In this document: one piece after another, positions 1-8,506 of the stretch
Layout of the letters: each line of letters opens with the position of its first letter
Numbering within the stretch: position 1 is the stretch's first letter
Assembly: GCA_949283235.1 (NCBI GenBank)
Contig: CASDRY010000064.1
Span: forward strand, 1-56,604
Origin: an uncultured Spirochaetales bacterium
GTDB lineage: Bacteria > Spirochaetota > Spirochaetia > Sphaerochaetales > Sphaerochaetaceae
Direction: 5' to 3'
DNA: 56,604 bases
Program-made: the position numbers and the translations under genes
The notes under the pieces: model-generated
What the model saw: the letters and a program-made list of their open reading frames with translations, nothing else
The model's database searches: none
Told to the model about the DNA's origin: nothing

Positions 1-495
1 AACTTCATCAGAAACAACTGAAGACACATTTGGAAGAGAGAACTCTCCATTCTGGAAGATTATCGGGGTATCAGGCATATAATCCAGAATAGCTTTTTCT
101 ACAAGCTCATTCTGGAAAGCAGATCCTACAAGAACTGCAGCATCTACCCTCCTTGATGAAAGTATCTTTATATATTCAGCCTTGCTTTCATCAGTATCGC
201 CAGCGTTAAGAATAAGAGAACAATAGCCACGTCTCATGAAGTGCTGCTCTATCATGTAAGCACCTTCGATATGGTGCTGATTTCTGATATCAGAAACAAG
301 AATACCAATCATCTTGCTTGTCTGATTTACAAGACCACGAGCTGCTTCACTAACTGAGAAATTCGATTCCTTAAGGATCTTCTCAACTTTCTCTCTTGTA
401 GATTTCTTAATACCGGGGCGGGAATTCAGCACACGGCTTACTGTGCTTGCCGAAACTCCTGCTTTCCTTGCGATGTCATAAATTGTAAGGCCCAT
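1..495 (-). CDS. LacI-family transcriptional regulator, C-terminus cut by the window edge
   Basis: The first 165 codons are present. The N-terminus (TIYDIARKAGVSASTVSRVL) is a classic LacI helix-turn-helix with hinge helix, followed by a periplasmic-binding-protein-like effector domain (KMIGILVSDIRNQHHIEGAYM). The family represses sugar or sugar-acid genes and releases DNA when it binds its inducer. The ATG overlaps the stop codon of the upstream reductase gene by one base (TAATG) and has GGGAGAG as ribosome binding site, so it is the third gene of an operon with the cyclase and reductase. A site at 2204-2217 matching the LacI-family operator consensus lies upstream of that operon, which suggests autoregulation. 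The effector is unknown. Confidence 0.93.
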   Translation of the reverse strand, partial: MGLTIYDIARKAGVSASTVSRVLNSRPGIKKSTREKVEKILKESNFSVSEAARGLVNQTSKMIGILVSDIRNQHHIEGAYMIEQHFMRRGYCSLILNAGDTDESKAEYIKILSSRRVDAAVLVGSAFQNELVEKAILDYMPDTPIIFQNGEFSLPNVSSVVSDEV

Positions 496-1403
496 TATCT
501 CTCCCTGCCCTCTAATGCATGTATCAATGATACAGCCATTTCATGATGAGGAACAGGTATTCCAAGTTCATGAGCTTTGGAAACTACAGCACCACTGATG
601 GTATCAACCTCGGTTTTCCTTCCATTCTTGATATCCACCATTATCGAGGTGTAGCCACCTTTGTTGTTCTCACTTGTCTTTCTGACTTTCTCCACAACAG
701 CATTCTCATCAAAGGAAAGTCCCATTGCTGTAGCAACGCTGATAGTTTCCTTAATGAGATTTTTGCAGATAGCAAATGCATAACTATTCTGTGAGATATA
801 GTACATATCACACTGGAGAATCGCTGTCAGAACCGAAAGCGATACATTCGTCATCAGTTTGTCCCAGATAAGTTGCTGGATATTATGATGGATTCTTACA
901 TCAAACCCACAAGAATCAAAAGCTTCCTTAACTTTATAAAGGAATGGATCATCTGCACCATCAATCTTTCCTATGTTCGTTACACCTTTTCCGCCATGAT
1001 GAACCTTCCCGAGATCAAGAACAGCACCATTATCTTCAGTAGTTCCTATGATGATCCTATTCTCATCAGCGAAAGCAGAAAGAATCTTCTCATGTCCTGC
1101 TCCATTCTGAAGTGTCATGAGATATGTATTCTCTCCGATAGCGGTCTTTATGTTCTCCAATGCGGAAACTGAATAAAGCGCCTTTGTAAAGAGGATTACA
1201 AGATCAGCCTTATCAGATGTGGTTGTAGAAGCAGAAGGGTGGAAGGATGTTTCCACCCCTCCTTCTTCAAGGATTATTCCATCTCTTGCAATCTTTTCCA
1301 CAAGAGATGTGTTGGTATCTATGAGAGTCACCTCATTATGCTGGCTGAGTCTGCCACCATAGATGGAACCCATTGCTCCAGCACCGACAACTATAATCCT
1401 CAT
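495..1403 (-). CDS. Ketopantoate reductase-like protein (ApbA/PanE family)
   Basis: 302 residues, full length for the family. An N-terminal Rossmann motif GAGAMGSIYGGRL (residues 7-19) binds NADP; the central KLMTNVSLSVLTAI region and C-terminal KNGRKTEVD match the PanE catalytic/dimer domain. The family reduces 2-dehydropantoate for pantothenate synthesis, but many paralogues in sugar-acid operons reduce other 2-keto acids. It sits 9 bases after a cyclase-family hydrolase and overlaps the LacI gene, with no pantothenate genes beside it, so a catabolic 2-keto-acid role is as likely as true PanE. Start supported by AAGGAG. Confidence 0.85.
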   Translation of the reverse strand: MRIIVVGAGAMGSIYGGRLSQHNEVTLIDTNTSLVEKIARDGIILEEGGVETSFHPSASTTTSDKADLVILFTKALYSVSALENIKTAIGENTYLMTLQNGAGHEKILSAFADENRIIIGTTEDNGAVLDLGKVHHGGKGVTNIGKIDGADDPFLYKVKEAFDSCGFDVRIHHNIQQLIWDKLMTNVSLSVLTAILQCDMYYISQNSYAFAICKNLIKETISVATAMGLSFDENAVVEKVRKTSENNKGGYTSIMVDIKNGRKTEVDTISGAVVSKAHELGIPVPHHEMAVSLIHALEGRER

Positions 1404-1412
1404 AAAATCTCC

Positions 1413-2102
1413 TTAGTTATCAAACTCAGAAAGTCCCTCGATAGCATAAGCTCTTACAGGGCAGGAATCGAGTCCAAGAATCGGAAGTGGTGCATAGCTC
1501 ATGAAGAATACATCCTTGTTGAGCTTGTCGAGATTCTTAAGAACTTCAAGGAATACAATATTTTCAGCGAGAAGAATATCGTGGAATGGTTTTACATCCT
1601 CATTGCAGTTTTCAATTGAAACACCATCACCGAAACCTACACACTTTGCCTTGTGATCCTTGAACCACTGAGCTGTCTCTCCATTAACAAAGAGTCTCTT
1701 ATCTTCTGCTGTATTTGTCTTTGGTGTGAATGGAGCAAGCTTATATGGGCTATCAATGATAACAATAGTTCCATCCTTCATCTTAGGACCACAGTACTTA
1801 TCAAGCATCTCTGCAGTAATGTGTGAATTTGGAGCTGCATCTGGAATTGTTACATAAATAGCACGTCCAAAGAATGTTGTAAGAGGAAGCTCTGCTACGC
1901 TTGGCCAGTTATCATCATGATGATACGGACACTCACAATGTGTTCCAAGATGGCTTGTAAGGTCCATGATTGTGTGGAAATCAGGAATTGGCCCACCTGT
2001 ATTAAAACGATAAAGATGGCATCTTCTTGTCTCTGTCTTCGGATCAAGAGTCTTTGTAAGATCTACGATTCTTAGATTACCCATTGTGTAAACACAATCC
2101 AT
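1413..2102 (-). CDS. Cyclase-family metal-dependent hydrolase (kynurenine formamidase-like)
   Basis: 229 residues. The motif HLGTHCECPYHHDD (about residues 50-63) is the HxGTHxDxPxH metal-binding signature of the cyclase/kynurenine formamidase fold, here with a Cys-Glu variant in place of the usual Asp. Members hydrolyse amides, lactones or aryl formamides in the cytoplasm. It is the first gene of a three-gene operon with the PanE-like reductase and the LacI regulator; the start has AAGGAG seven bases upstream. The substrate cannot be told from sequence; the LacI neighbour suggests a small carbohydrate-like acid or lactone. Confidence 0.83.
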   Translation of the reverse strand: MDCVYTMGNLRIVDLTKTLDPKTETRRCHLYRFNTGGPIPDFHTIMDLTSHLGTHCECPYHHDDNWPSVAELPLTTFFGRAIYVTIPDAAPNSHITAEMLDKYCGPKMKDGTIVIIDSPYKLAPFTPKTNTAEDKRLFVNGETAQWFKDHKAKCVGFGDGVSIENCNEDVKPFHDILLAENIVFLEVLKNLDKLNKDVFFMSYAPLPILGLDSCPVRAYAIEGLSEFDN

Positions 2103-2151
2103 TTAATTCTCCTTTGCTACCTGACTAAATTCGGGAAGCATAAGCATTTTT

Positions 2152-2164
2152 GTTTAACTTAAAC
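2152..2164. promoter_or_regulatory. 13-bp palindrome upstream of the cyclase operon
   Basis: GTTTAACTTAAAC is a perfect odd-centred inverted repeat about 50 bases before the cyclase start, in the likely 5' leader. It could be a second operator. No second copy was noticed in the window. Confidence 0.35.
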
Positions 2165-2203
2165 TTATGGTATTACCCCAAAAAAGAATTGTAAAGGATT
2201 TTT

Positions 2204-2217
2204 TGCAATCGATTTCA
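2204..2217. promoter_or_regulatory. LacI-family operator
   Basis: TGCAATCGATTTCA fits the general LacI-family operator pattern TGNAANCGNTTNCA at every fixed position. It lies about 100 bp upstream of the cyclase-PanE-LacI operon, so the encoded LacI protein is its most economical ligand. Confidence 0.6.
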
Positions 2218-2443
2218 AAAACATTTTCCCCATCCGCTCTTTTCAAAACGGAAGGGGCAATAAAAATCTAAGTGATAGAATTTTTACCTCAAACACTTTT
2301 TACAATACATCAAGCGTTTGGCTTACAAATTTGGCTTAGAAAAAGATATAACTACGACTTCTCTTATCAAGTCTTAATCGCAAATCAAATGGTTTTCTAA
2401 CCCATTCTTCATACTTCAAATAAGAATTTCAAATCCAAGATTT

Positions 2444-2896
2444 TTACACAGGAACCTTAACAACTATTTTCTTAATCTCGATTTTCTCTTTCACTGCAAG
2501 ACGAGGCTTATGTACATCTTCTGGTGTCAAAAGAATGAAGTCTCCAGCCTTAAGAAGGACTTTTCCCGACACCTCTGGATTCTCATAAAAAGTAATATCA
2601 TCAGCATCTGAATATGCGGTTCTTACAATAAGATTATCTCGAGAACAGACACCGCAGTACTCCTCTCCTTCAATAACATACTGAACATCAAAGTACTTTT
2701 CATGGGACTCAAAATAAACTTCATCCTCACCAAAGCTTGTATATCTCTGAACGGATGCCCGTACACCATTTTCAAGTTCAATCCACCCCGCAGGAAGGGA
2801 AGCAAGATCATCTCGTTTTAAGAACGCGAAAGCTGTCTTGAACTTTGGTGCAGTCATATCATACTTATACTCTTTTCCGATTTTCGTACTAAACAT
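2444..2896 (-). CDS. YhcH/YjgK/YiaL family protein (DUF386)
   Basis: 150 residues with the cupin-like DUF386 fold: a conserved H-EKYFDVQYVIEGEE block (residues 66-80) and a C-terminal ILLTPEDVHKPRLAV block (about 120-134), whose His and Glu residues are likely metal ligands. Relatives occur in sialic acid, gulonate and other sugar operons and are proposed sugar isomerases or anomerases acting in the cytoplasm. It lies 8 bases after the HisC-like aminotransferase, so the two are co-transcribed. Start chosen by TAGGAGG. The substrate is not known. Confidence 0.85.
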   Translation of the reverse strand: MFSTKIGKEYKYDMTAPKFKTAFAFLKRDDLASLPAGWIELENGVRASVQRYTSFGEDEVYFESHEKYFDVQYVIEGEEYCGVCSRDNLIVRTAYSDADDITFYENPEVSGKVLLKAGDFILLTPEDVHKPRLAVKEKIEIKKIVVKVPV

Positions 2897-2904
2897 AAAT
2901 CCTC

Positions 2905-4011
2905 CTACATATTTTTCAAAGCTTTTCTAAGCGAAACTATTGCCCTAGTGTTCTCATCAGGTAATCCAAATGTTATTCGCAAGCAATTGGGCATTCCTTG
3001 AGAAGCCAAAGGCCTCACAACGACTCCATCATGAAGCATTTCATTGGCAACATTAATTGAATCTGATTGGATATCAACACAAACAAAATTGGTCTGAGAC
3101 TCATAATATTTTAATCCCATTTTGTCAAATTCATTATAGAAATAATTCCTAGCCGTTTTATTGTTCTCAATGGTTCTATTGTAGAAATCCATATCATCAA
3201 GAGCGGCAACGGCACCTGCTTGAGCAACACTATTAACTGAGAAAGGCTCACGGGTTCTCATTATCATGTTGATAATCTCTTGATGAGCGATGCAGTAACC
3301 ACAACGAACAGAAGCAAGCCCCATAACTTTAGAAAACGTCCTCATTATCACAAGATTCTCATATTTTGATAAAAACCTTACGTAATCTACCTGCTTATCC
3401 TTGTCGATGAAATCAATATATGCTTCATCCAAGAAGACAAGCGAAGTCTGCGGAACCTTATCAAGAAATTCTAAGATATCTTTCTCTGGTGTAATACTAC
3501 CAGTTGGATTATTTGGATTGCATATGAATATACATTTTGTTTTTTGGGTTACTTTTGCAAGAACTGCACTTAAATCAAAGTATCCTTGGTGATTAAGAGG
3601 TACCTTAACAAATTTTGCACCCATTTCCTTGGAGATATCTTCATAATCTGGAAATGTTATATCCGCTGATATGATTTCATCATCAGGGTTAAAGAATGTC
3701 AAACCAAACTTTGTTATTACAGCATCGCCACCATTATCTACATAAATTTGATTCTCATTAACTTTATGTTTTCTAGCAAGCTTTGCAATTAATTCTTTAC
3801 AAATACTATCAGGGTAACGACAAGAATTTCTTTTGATTTCCTCAATCATAGCTTCTATTGCTTTTGAAGATGTTCTAAGAGGATTCTCATTCAAAGCTAA
3901 TCTTGCAATATTTTTCAAACCAGATTCATTCTGAATCTCAGTAATCGACTTACCTGGAATATAACCACTCTTCTCAAGAATGCATTTTCTGATATAAATA
4001 CCACTATCCAT
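2905..4011 (-). CDS. Class I/II PLP aminotransferase, histidinol-phosphate aminotransferase-like
   Basis: 368 residues, usual HisC length. Fold type I motifs are intact: ALNENP near residue 38, ICNPNNPTG at about 164-172, FLDEAYIDF at about 192-200, and the PLP lysine in RTFSKVMGLASVRCGY (about 223-238). The family transfers an amino group from glutamate to a phosphorylated or acidic keto substrate. No histidine genes are nearby; it is co-transcribed with the DUF386 protein, so a role outside histidine synthesis is likely. Start has AGAGGAG. An imperfect LacI-type operator at 4186-4199 lies upstream. Confidence 0.87.
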   Translation of the reverse strand: MDSGIYIRKCILEKSGYIPGKSITEIQNESGLKNIARLALNENPLRTSSKAIEAMIEEIKRNSCRYPDSICKELIAKLARKHKVNENQIYVDNGGDAVITKFGLTFFNPDDEIISADITFPDYEDISKEMGAKFVKVPLNHQGYFDLSAVLAKVTQKTKCIFICNPNNPTGSITPEKDILEFLDKVPQTSLVFLDEAYIDFIDKDKQVDYVRFLSKYENLVIMRTFSKVMGLASVRCGYCIAHQEIINMIMRTREPFSVNSVAQAGAVAALDDMDFYNRTIENNKTARNYFYNEFDKMGLKYYESQTNFVCVDIQSDSINVANEMLHDGVVVRPLASQGMPNCLRITFGLPDENTRAIVSLRKALKNM

Positions 4012-4262
4012 TTATCTTCTCCTCTTACAGCGGGAAACAATCATTGAAGCTTCTGAAAAGATTATCTATGTATGTGATTCTAGTACCATAAACATTTTGA
4101 TAATCTACTCAGATTCTCTAACAATCGATAAAATCTCCCCTGCACAATCAAAGTCAATTAATTGAGAAAGGATAATATTACTCTCCGCAATCGATTGAAA
4201 AGGAACTTATATTAAATAAAACCACGTGAATTTGTTAAACGCAAGGTATTTTTACTGCTCAA
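4012..4262. promoter_or_regulatory. Upstream region of the aminotransferase gene with a LacI-like operator
   Basis: AT-rich, no gene seen. CGCAATCGATTGAA (4186-4199) shares the core GCAATCGATT with the consensus site at 2204-2217, and a weaker AATCGAT motif lies at 4123-4129. These suggest that the aminotransferase/DUF386 operon belongs to the same LacI regulon as the operon next to it. Confidence 0.4.
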
Positions 4263-4910
4263 TTAATATTTATTTGTAACATACCCATTTCCATTGAAAA
4301 CAGTCCACGAAGGAACAAATCCTTTTACAGATGAAAGAGGATAGATTACAGCATCATGCCCGATTACAGTTCCGGGGTTGATGACAGAATTGCAGCCTAT
4401 CTCTGCTCTGTCTCCAATGAATGCTCCTATTTTAATTAGTCCTGTTCTTATTTGCTGATTGTCTATATGCATGATTATTTCATGCTTATCTAGTCGTATA
4501 TTCGAAGTTATTGCACCAGCTCCAAGATGAGCTTTGTAGCCTAATATGGAGTCTCCTACATAGTTGAAATGAGGAACCTCGGCAGAGTCAGATATGATTG
4601 CATTCTTAATCTCTACAGAATTCCCTATCACTGCCCCCTTCCCTATTACAGCATTGCCCCTTATGAAAGCAGAATGTCTTATCTCCGCATTCTCATCAAT
4701 GATACAAGGAGGCATAATCATTGCTGTTTCAGCTATCTGTGCAGAAGAAGAAGACCATACACCTTCGCTTATTTCTACAAATCCTGTTTTTGGATAGGAA
4801 AGAATGAAATCATGGATTCCTGGAAGAATCTCATGAAGGCTACGGAACGATGAAATATATTCCCAAGCTATAGTGTGGAAGGGAGAGAAAAGCTCTTCTA
4901 TCAAGTTCAT
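4263..4910 (-). CDS. Left-handed beta-helix protein, GlmU C-terminal/UDP-GlcNAc pyrophosphorylase-like
   Basis: 215 residues. After about 60 residues of helical N-terminus come hexapeptide-type repeats (AQIAETAMIMPPCIIDENAE, IRGNAVIGKGAVIG and so on) and the block NYVGDSILGYKAHLGAGAITSNIRLDK (about 116-142), which closely follows the acetyltransferase domain of GlmU-type enzymes. The nucleotidyltransferase domain is absent. Its ATG overlaps the stop of the upstream acetylesterase (ATGA), so translation is coupled. Acyl transfer to a sugar nucleotide is the family function; the real substrate is unknown. Confidence 0.78.
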   Translation of the reverse strand: MNLIEELFSPFHTIAWEYISSFRSLHEILPGIHDFILSYPKTGFVEISEGVWSSSSAQIAETAMIMPPCIIDENAEIRHSAFIRGNAVIGKGAVIGNSVEIKNAIISDSAEVPHFNYVGDSILGYKAHLGAGAITSNIRLDKHEIIMHIDNQQIRTGLIKIGAFIGDRAEIGCNSVINPGTVIGHDAVIYPLSSVKGFVPSWTVFNGNGYVTNKY

Positions 4911-5575
4911 ATCAAAGCCTCAGGTTTGTCGGAAAGCATGGAAAGCTTCTCATAAACAATGGATGCAACCCATTCTGCACCTTCTAGGCGCAGATGCGTA
5001 TTGTCCTCATCCCCTTCAGGATAATTCTCATAGAGCCCAGGTGCAAAGTTCATGAAATATTCCTTTGAAACCTCCTCCCCTTTTTCAACTATTCCAAGCA
5101 TTGTCGGAATTGTCATATCAACACAATCAACACCAGCAATCGATGCTGCATATTTCATCGCTGAAGGCCAATCCCCATGCGTGTCTACAAGCTTCCCTTT
5201 CTCAAAAGCACGTCTTGCAATAGATGTGAGGAATATGACTTTCGCCCCTTTCTCCTTCAGCTTCTTCGCCATATAAACAAGATTCACAGGAAATTCATGC
5301 CAGGCACTTGTCCCTCTGAATGGATCGTCAAGCTTCTCATCATTGTGACCATACTGAATCAGAACAATATCTCCAGAAGAGATGACAGATAAGGCTGCCT
5401 CGAACTCTCCTCTTGAGAGAACATCCTTTGTAGACCTCCCGTTTATTGCCCTGTTATCCAGGGACCAACCAGGTTTTAGATATTTGGAAAAGGCTTCTCC
5501 CCATCCGGTTTCCGGTCTTGCCTCTTCCCTTTTAGGAGCAGCTGTTGAATCACCTAATATAACCAATCTATTCAT
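4907..5575 (-). CDS. SGNH/GDSL esterase, rhamnogalacturonan acetylesterase-like
   Basis: 222 residues. The nucleophile block is LVILGDSTAAP (Ser at 10), block III is QYGHND (about 74-79), and DNTHLRLEGAEW (about 191-202) supplies the catalytic Asp-x-x-His. GDSTAA is typical of the RhgT/YesT rhamnogalacturonan acetylesterase subgroup. No signal peptide is visible, so it would remove acetyl groups from pectic oligosaccharides inside the cell. It ends overlapping the beta-helix gene and lies downstream of the purine permease, separated by a hairpin. No clear ribosome binding site precedes the start. It fits the pectin theme of the window. Confidence 0.8.
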   Translation of the reverse strand: MNRLVILGDSTAAPKREEARPETGWGEAFSKYLKPGWSLDNRAINGRSTKDVLSRGEFEAALSVISSGDIVLIQYGHNDEKLDDPFRGTSAWHEFPVNLVYMAKKLKEKGAKVIFLTSIARRAFEKGKLVDTHGDWPSAMKYAASIAGVDCVDMTIPTMLGIVEKGEEVSKEYFMNFAPGLYENYPEGDEDNTHLRLEGAEWVASIVYEKLSMLSDKPEALI

Positions 5576-5588
5576 TGTACATACGAAA

Positions 5589-5608
5589 CCGGAGGACTAA
5601 GCCTCCGG
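5589..5608 (-). terminator. Hairpin after the purine permease gene
   Basis: Perfect seven-base stem CCGGAGG/CCTCCGG with a six-base loop. On the minus strand it is followed only by TTTCG, so termination may be partial, which would let some transcripts reach the downstream acetylesterase. Confidence 0.55.
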
Positions 5609-5631
5609 TCAATACCCTTTTTGTTTCAAGC

Positions 5632-6999
5632 TCAGGCTGTTGCCTTGAGAATGAAGTCAATAACAAACAATACGGAAGCAACTGCGATAATCGGATGAAT
5701 CTCTCTGGCTTTCTTTGTAAAGATCTTTGTAAGACAGTACATGATGAAGCCCGCTGCGATACCGTTTGTGATTCCATATGTGAAGCTCATTACAGCAACT
5801 GTAAAGAATGCAGGAACAGCTTCCTTGAGATCCTTCCAGTTGATTTCAGCAAATGGTTCAACCATGAGGATACCAACAACTATCAAAGCTGGAGATGTTG
5901 CCGCTGAAGGAACCATTCCGATAAGACCTGAGAATGGAAGACAGATAAGGAACATTATAGCTGTAACAAGGCTGGTAAGACCTGTACGACCACCAGCTGC
6001 TATACCAGCGGAGCTTTCTACGAATGTAGTTGCATTGCTTGTTCCGAAAAGAGCACCGATACTTGTTGCGAAGCTATCAGCGACGAGAGCTTTATCAAGA
6101 CGGCTCTTGAATCCAGAACCCTCAAGAGCTTTCTCATCCTCTTCATCGAAGATATGGCTCTTGCGTCCTGTTCCGATGAATGTACCGATTGAATCGAATG
6201 TATCGGAGAGACACATTGAGAAGATTGTTACGATAACAAATGGAATCTTTGCAGGATCGGAGAAAAGAGATCCGAAGCCAGGCTTACCGAAGAAGCTGAA
6301 TGCGACATCTTTGAATCCCTGAACTGTCTCGCTTCCTGAGAAGATAGTCTCTGGTATCTGGGTTACTCCCATAGGAATACCTATGATAGTAGTTGCAATG
6401 ATACCAATGAGCATTGCACCCTTAACCTGCATAACCATAAGAATAACAATGATAAGGAGTCCGATTACTGCAAGAACAAGATGAGGTGCGTTGAATGGCT
6501 GCATTCCAGGTGTAACGCTAGGATATGCTCCTGTGAAGGAGATGAGTCCAGCATTATTCATACCAAGATATGCGATGAAGAGACCGATACCGCCTCCGAT
6601 AGCATTCTGAAGTCCTTCTGGAATACACTTTACAATTGCTTTTCTAAGTTTGGTGACTGTGATGACTATATTGATGAGACCACAGATAAATACCATTGCA
6701 AGTGCTTCCTGCCATGCGAATCCACCAGCCATACAGATTGTGTATGTGAAAAGAGCATTAAGGCCCATTCCCGGAGCTACCGCATAAGGAACATTTGCAA
6801 CAAGTGCCATGATAAGCGTTCCAACAGCTGCTGCAAGACAAGTTGCTACGAATACTCCATGCCAGCTCATGCCAGTTTCACCAAGCATGTTTGGATTGAC
6901 GAAAATAATGTAGGCCATTGTGAAGAACGTCGTAAGACCAGCGACTATTTCGGTCTTTACATTGGTGTTCTTCTCCGCAAGATTAAAGAAATCCTTCAT
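5632..6999 (-). CDS. NCS2-family purine (adenine/guanine/hypoxanthine) permease
   Basis: 455 residues from the chosen start. KTEIVAGLTTFFTMAYIIFVNP (residues about 14-35) is the N-terminal signature of the AzgA/PbuG-type NCS2 subfamily. About 12-14 hydrophobic segments follow, plus GMGLNALFTYT and the late FDSIGTFIGTGRKS and SSAGIAAGGRTGLTS motifs. It imports purine bases by proton symport. The start at 6999 is chosen because AAGGAGGAGA sits directly before it; the open frame continues upstream but that part is the structured leader. A sigma-70-like promoter and a stem-loop lie just upstream. Confidence 0.93.
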   Translation of the reverse strand: MKDFFNLAEKNTNVKTEIVAGLTTFFTMAYIIFVNPNMLGETGMSWHGVFVATCLAAAVGTLIMALVANVPYAVAPGMGLNALFTYTICMAGGFAWQEALAMVFICGLINIVITVTKLRKAIVKCIPEGLQNAIGGGIGLFIAYLGMNNAGLISFTGAYPSVTPGMQPFNAPHLVLAVIGLLIIVILMVMQVKGAMLIGIIATTIIGIPMGVTQIPETIFSGSETVQGFKDVAFSFFGKPGFGSLFSDPAKIPFVIVTIFSMCLSDTFDSIGTFIGTGRKSHIFDEEDEKALEGSGFKSRLDKALVADSFATSIGALFGTSNATTFVESSAGIAAGGRTGLTSLVTAIMFLICLPFSGLIGMVPSAATSPALIVVGILMVEPFAEINWKDLKEAVPAFFTVAVMSFTYGITNGIAAGFIMYCLTKIFTKKAREIHPIIAVASVLFVIDFILKATA

Positions 7000-7049
7000 A
7001 TCTCCTCCTTTTGCTAGATGTGAAGGGGCGGAACGGAAGAATCGGACTA

Positions 7050-7091
7050 GTCCGGTTATCCTTTCCATCCACAGTAACCAGACTCAGTATA
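7050..7091 (-). promoter_or_regulatory. Promoter -10 and structured 5' leader of the purine permease gene
   Basis: On the minus strand TTGCGA (7109-7114) and TATACT (7086-7091) are spaced by 17 bases. Transcription should begin at about 7079-7083, at the base of a nine-base-pair stem formed by 7050-7058 and 7075-7083, with a 16-base loop. Directly after it, 7043-7054 is the perfect palindrome CGGACTAGTCCG, which overlaps one stem arm and could form a competing structure. I could not fit the purine riboswitch consensus, so the leader is unassigned. Confidence 0.5.
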
Positions 7092-7114
7092 AGGTGATAA
7101 ATTAATACTCGCAA

Positions 7115-7408
7115 ACTTTTTTGATAAAAATTATGATTAAGACAATATATCAAATTCTGTTTAGATAAAAATATTAATTAAAAAATGAAGTTTAGCTCAT
7201 AAAATCAATACAAATCTGCAGGAATTGATTTTTATTTACATTATGACAAAAATTATACAGCGAAAATCCAGCACATATAAAATAAAACAAAGGGCTGTAG
7301 CAATTCAGAACATAAAAGTCTTCTCCTATTAAAGTAATCTCACGCATATTTCAAAGTATGCATCAGAGTCTATAGATTATCTCATAGAACTCTATCTCAA
7401 AGTAAGAT
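7115..7408. other. Intergenic AT-rich region, nothing recognised
   Basis: About 290 bp between the YhcG-like gene and the permease promoter. It holds A/T-rich sequence and a small stem GCATA/TATGC near 7343-7362, but no open frame, operator or terminator that I can support. Confidence 0.5.
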
Positions 7409-8506
7409 TTAATCGTTTGCTTTGTGATCAGTCAGTTCTGCTTCAATCTCTTCAATTGTAGGAAGACTACCCTTGAATTCTTCTGGAATAAGCTTTGATA
7501 ACACATAACTTGACACTCCAAGTGGTTGGCTGCTAGCTTCCAGCGCATACTGAGCTTCCACCTTATCCATATCTTTGCATACAAGCAATCCAATGGTCGG
7601 ATTATCCTCCTCCATCTTTATCTGATGATTCACTGCAACTACGTATGTACCCAATTGCCCAGCATAGGAAGAATCAAATTTTCCAGTCTTGACTTCTATT
7701 GCCACATAACAATGTCTTCTTGCATTATAGAATAGCAGATCAATATATTTCTCTGTATCTCCTATCTTGACCATAACCTCTCGGCCCATATATGCAAAAC
7801 CGGTACCAAGTTCCATCAGAAAATTCTCGACTTTACTAATCAGCGCATCTTTAAGCTCTTTCTCATCATAATGCTCTCTCAAGGTAAGAAAATCGAAATT
7901 GTAAGGATCCTTTGTCATGGCCTGTGCCAAATCACTCTGTTCCTTTGGCAATGTGAGGGCAAAGTTCGTAACAGCCTTTCCCTGACGCTCATACAAGTCA
8001 GTATCTAGAAAGTTCAGAAGTGTTGCTCTTGACCAATTGTTTTCTAGCGTTTTCCTCACATAGAATAATGCTTTTTCAGCATTTCCCCGGCATTTACCAA
8101 GTATTTGTACATGATGCCCCCATGGAATCTGGAAGATTGCATTGAAATTATCAACAAGTTGTTGACCATTTCCAGCATCGCTAGATTCATCAACAAGCTG
8201 TTGACGATTTATAACGGCCTCAGGGTACATTTCATAGAAATACCGCATATACTTCAAGTTTGTAGGTGAAAAGGATTTTATACTTGGAAATATATCTTTC
8301 AAATCGGTACTGATAGTTTTATAAAATTCAGATCCATAACTAGCATTCTCATAAAAAGCTGAAATATCTCGTCCAATGCCCCAATAGAAAAGCAGCATTT
8401 CAGTATTCACCCTGACTGCTGCTTTCAGCTGGCTCTGCTTAAATCTTTTTGATATATCAGTTATCCATCTTTTGTATTTCTCGTCAGTTTTCATGAGTCT
8501 AGTCAT
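7409..8506 (-). CDS. YhcG-type PDDEXK nuclease-domain protein (DUF1016)
   Basis: 365 residues. The N-terminal DUF1016 region (FYWGIGRDIS, then FSPTNLKYMRYFYEMYP) precedes a C-terminal PD-(D/E)XK nuclease-like domain with the core Glu-x-Lys in CYVAIEVKTGKFDSSYAGQLGTYV and upstream KYIDLLFYN. Such proteins are found in accessory regions and near restriction systems, and some are linked to recombination or mobile DNA. Start chosen for AAGGGTGG upstream; an ATG 45 bases earlier lacks a ribosome binding site. It stands alone between unrelated genes, which fits an accessory insertion. Confidence 0.85.
   Translation of the reverse strand: MTRLMKTDEKYKRWITDISKRFKQSQLKAAVRVNTEMLLFYWGIGRDISAFYENASYGSEFYKTISTDLKDIFPSIKSFSPTNLKYMRYFYEMYPEAVINRQQLVDESSDAGNGQQLVDNFNAIFQIPWGHHVQILGKCRGNAEKALFYVRKTLENNWSRATLLNFLDTDLYERQGKAVTNFALTLPKEQSDLAQAMTKDPYNFDFLTLREHYDEKELKDALISKVENFLMELGTGFAYMGREVMVKIGDTEKYIDLLFYNARRHCYVAIEVKTGKFDSSYAGQLGTYVVAVNHQIKMEEDNPTIGLLVCKDMDKVEAQYALEASSQPLGVSSYVLSKLIPEEFKGSLPTIEEIEAELTDHKAND

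Larger units (their letters stand above)
2103..2443. other. 341-bp intergenic region with regulatory motifs
   Basis: AT-rich gap between the cyclase operon and the upstream YhcH gene. It contains a consensus LacI-type operator (2204-2217), an odd palindrome GTTTAACTTAAAC (2152-2164) and A/T-rich -10-like stretches around 2170-2185 on the minus strand. I see no convincing protein-coding gene and no clear rho-independent terminator for the upstream gene. Confidence 0.6.

Noticed and set aside
495..1403. Calling the reductase panE
   Set aside because: The fold fits, but there is no pantothenate context and many paralogues act on other keto acids, so no gene symbol was given.
7020..7091. Purine riboswitch before the NCS2 permease
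   Set aside because: The leader is structured but lacks the paired-loop sequences and the three-way junction of the purine aptamer; reported only as an unassigned leader.
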